Part shown: positions 14,309 to 15,058 of the stretch, piece by piece
Layout: the number at the start of each line of letters is the position of its first letter
How positions within the stretch are numbered: the stretch's first letter is position 1
NCBI GenBank assembly: GCA_902796975.1
Contig: CADBRF010000003.1
Span: 1 to 15,058 of the forward strand
Source: an uncultured Coriobacteriaceae bacterium
GTDB taxonomy: Bacteria > Actinomycetota > Coriobacteriia > Coriobacteriales > QAMH01
DNA length: 15,058 nucleotides
Direction: 5' to 3'
Position numbers and translations under genes: made by a program
The notes under the pieces: model-generated
Database searches by the model: none
What the model saw: only the letters and a program-made list of their open reading frames with translations
What the model was told of the DNA's origin: nothing

Positions 14309-15058
14309 CCTATTCTCCTTTGGCAAATCCACGTGCAACCCGCGACATGCTCAACCGTTTTGGCCTCTCCGCCAAACACGCGCTCGGGCAGAACTTTCTC
14401 ATCGACGATCACGTGGTGGGGAAGATTCTCAAGCTTGCGGATCTTCTTCCCAGCGAGGGAGAACCGCAGGTGGAGTTGCCGACGGTCATAGAGATAGGGC
14501 CGGGTATCGGCACGCTCACATCCGCCCTGCTCGAACATGCTTCCGTTGTTTCGGTGGAGCGCGATAAGGATCTGATTGCGCCCCTGAGTGAGACAACCGC
14601 CTTCAACTCTGACCGTTTTGCCCTTATCCAGGGGGATGCGCTCAAGGCGGAGCGGGAAGATATAGCCAAGGCGTGTGATTCGATTCATGCAGGGCTGCCG
14701 GGTAGTCTTGTCGCCAACCTTCCCTATTCAATTGCCGCGACGGTCATTCTGGATTGGATCGAGCGCTTCGAATTTCTCGATTCGATGGTAATCATGGTGC
14801 AGAGCGAGGTGGCAGACCGCATCTCTGCCGAGACCGGCACGAAGGAATATGGTGCTTACACAGTCAAGCTGGCGCAATTTGCCAAGGTAACCGGGCGTTT
14901 CCAGGTGCCGCCGACCTGCTTTAGCCCGGCTCCGCATGTGGAGAGCGCCGTTATCCGCCTTGACCGCATTCAGACGGAAGAGACCGGGGATGACAGCGAG
15001 GTAATGTCGATCACGAAAGCAACCTGCAAGGTTGCCGAAGCGGCATTTGCCCAGCGCC
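14305..15058 (+). CDS. rsmA: 16S rRNA dimethyladenosine transferase RsmA (KsgA), 3' end cut by window
   Basis: The first 251 residues of RsmA/KsgA, which adds four methyl groups to A1518 and A1519 in the 3' hairpin of 16S rRNA late in 30S assembly. The frame is open from the ATG to base 15058 with no stop. Motifs in order are KHALGQNFLIDDHV (24-37), the SAM site EIGPGIGTLTSALLEH (63-78), the ribose-binding acidic residue E85, the catalytic ANLPYS (137-142), and VPPTCFSPAPHVESAVIRL. The usual protein is 270-300 residues, so some 20-50 are missing, outside the window. The ATG overlaps the stop of the flavoprotein gene as ATGA and GGAAAGGGGGAAGC supplies the ribosome site, which points to translational coupling. 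Confidence 0.96.
   Translation, partial: MTYSPLANPRATRDMLNRFGLSAKHALGQNFLIDDHVVGKILKLADLLPSEGEPQVELPTVIEIGPGIGTLTSALLEHASVVSVERDKDLIAPLSETTAFNSDRFALIQGDALKAEREDIAKACDSIHAGLPGSLVANLPYSIAATVILDWIERFEFLDSMVIMVQSEVADRISAETGTKEYGAYTVKLAQFAKVTGRFQVPPTCFSPAPHVESAVIRLDRIQTEETGDDSEVMSITKATCKVAEAAFAQR

Overview
This window reads as a stretch of a bacterial chromosome, probably from an anaerobic high-GC Gram-positive of the class Coriobacteriia. That placement is inference: it rests on G/C-rich third codon positions, a polyferredoxin plus aldehyde:ferredoxin oxidoreductase pair, PEP synthase with its regulator, and the order Asp23-like / fakA / degV / recG / rsmD / coaD followed by tatD / rsmA. No rRNA, tRNA, CRISPR array, insertion sequence, phage gene or integration site was seen.

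Left block, minus strand (1 to about 5980). Reading with transcription, ppsA (PEP synthase) comes first and ends in a clear intrinsic terminator. Next is ppsR, the kinase/phosphorylase that switches PEP synthase off and on. After an AT-rich gap with a CRP-like palindrome come a four-cluster ferredoxin and a tungsten/molybdenum aldehyde:ferredoxin oxidoreductase (AOR). A Shine-Dalgarno sequence at bases 5-11 shows that the AOR operon runs on past the left edge. Together these genes suggest anaerobic oxidation of aldehydes (for example from amino acids) to feed electrons to ferredoxin, with pyruvate turned back into PEP for gluconeogenesis; this metabolic reading is inferred from families and position.

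Centre (5916-6205) is a divergent regulatory region with a -10 box facing each way. A repeated GGTTAACT sits at the probable transcription start of the rightward operon.

Right block, plus strand (6206 to the end), is a dense run of housekeeping genes. An Asp23/YloU-like protein is followed by fakA and a DegV/FakB protein (fatty acid kinase and its lipid carrier). Then come recG (branched-DNA helicase), rsmD (16S rRNA methyltransferase), coaD (coenzyme A synthesis), a long TatD-type metal hydrolase, a flavodoxin-fold oxidoreductase with a four-cysteine motif, and rsmA (16S rRNA dimethyltransferase), cut by the right edge. The last three are joined by ATGA start/stop overlaps.

Most of the window is conserved core genome. 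The parts most likely to reward study are the AOR/polyferredoxin unit and its upstream palindrome, the GGTTAACT repeats, the hairpin between fakA and degV, and the enlarged TatD. I found no convincing sign of an entirely new system.
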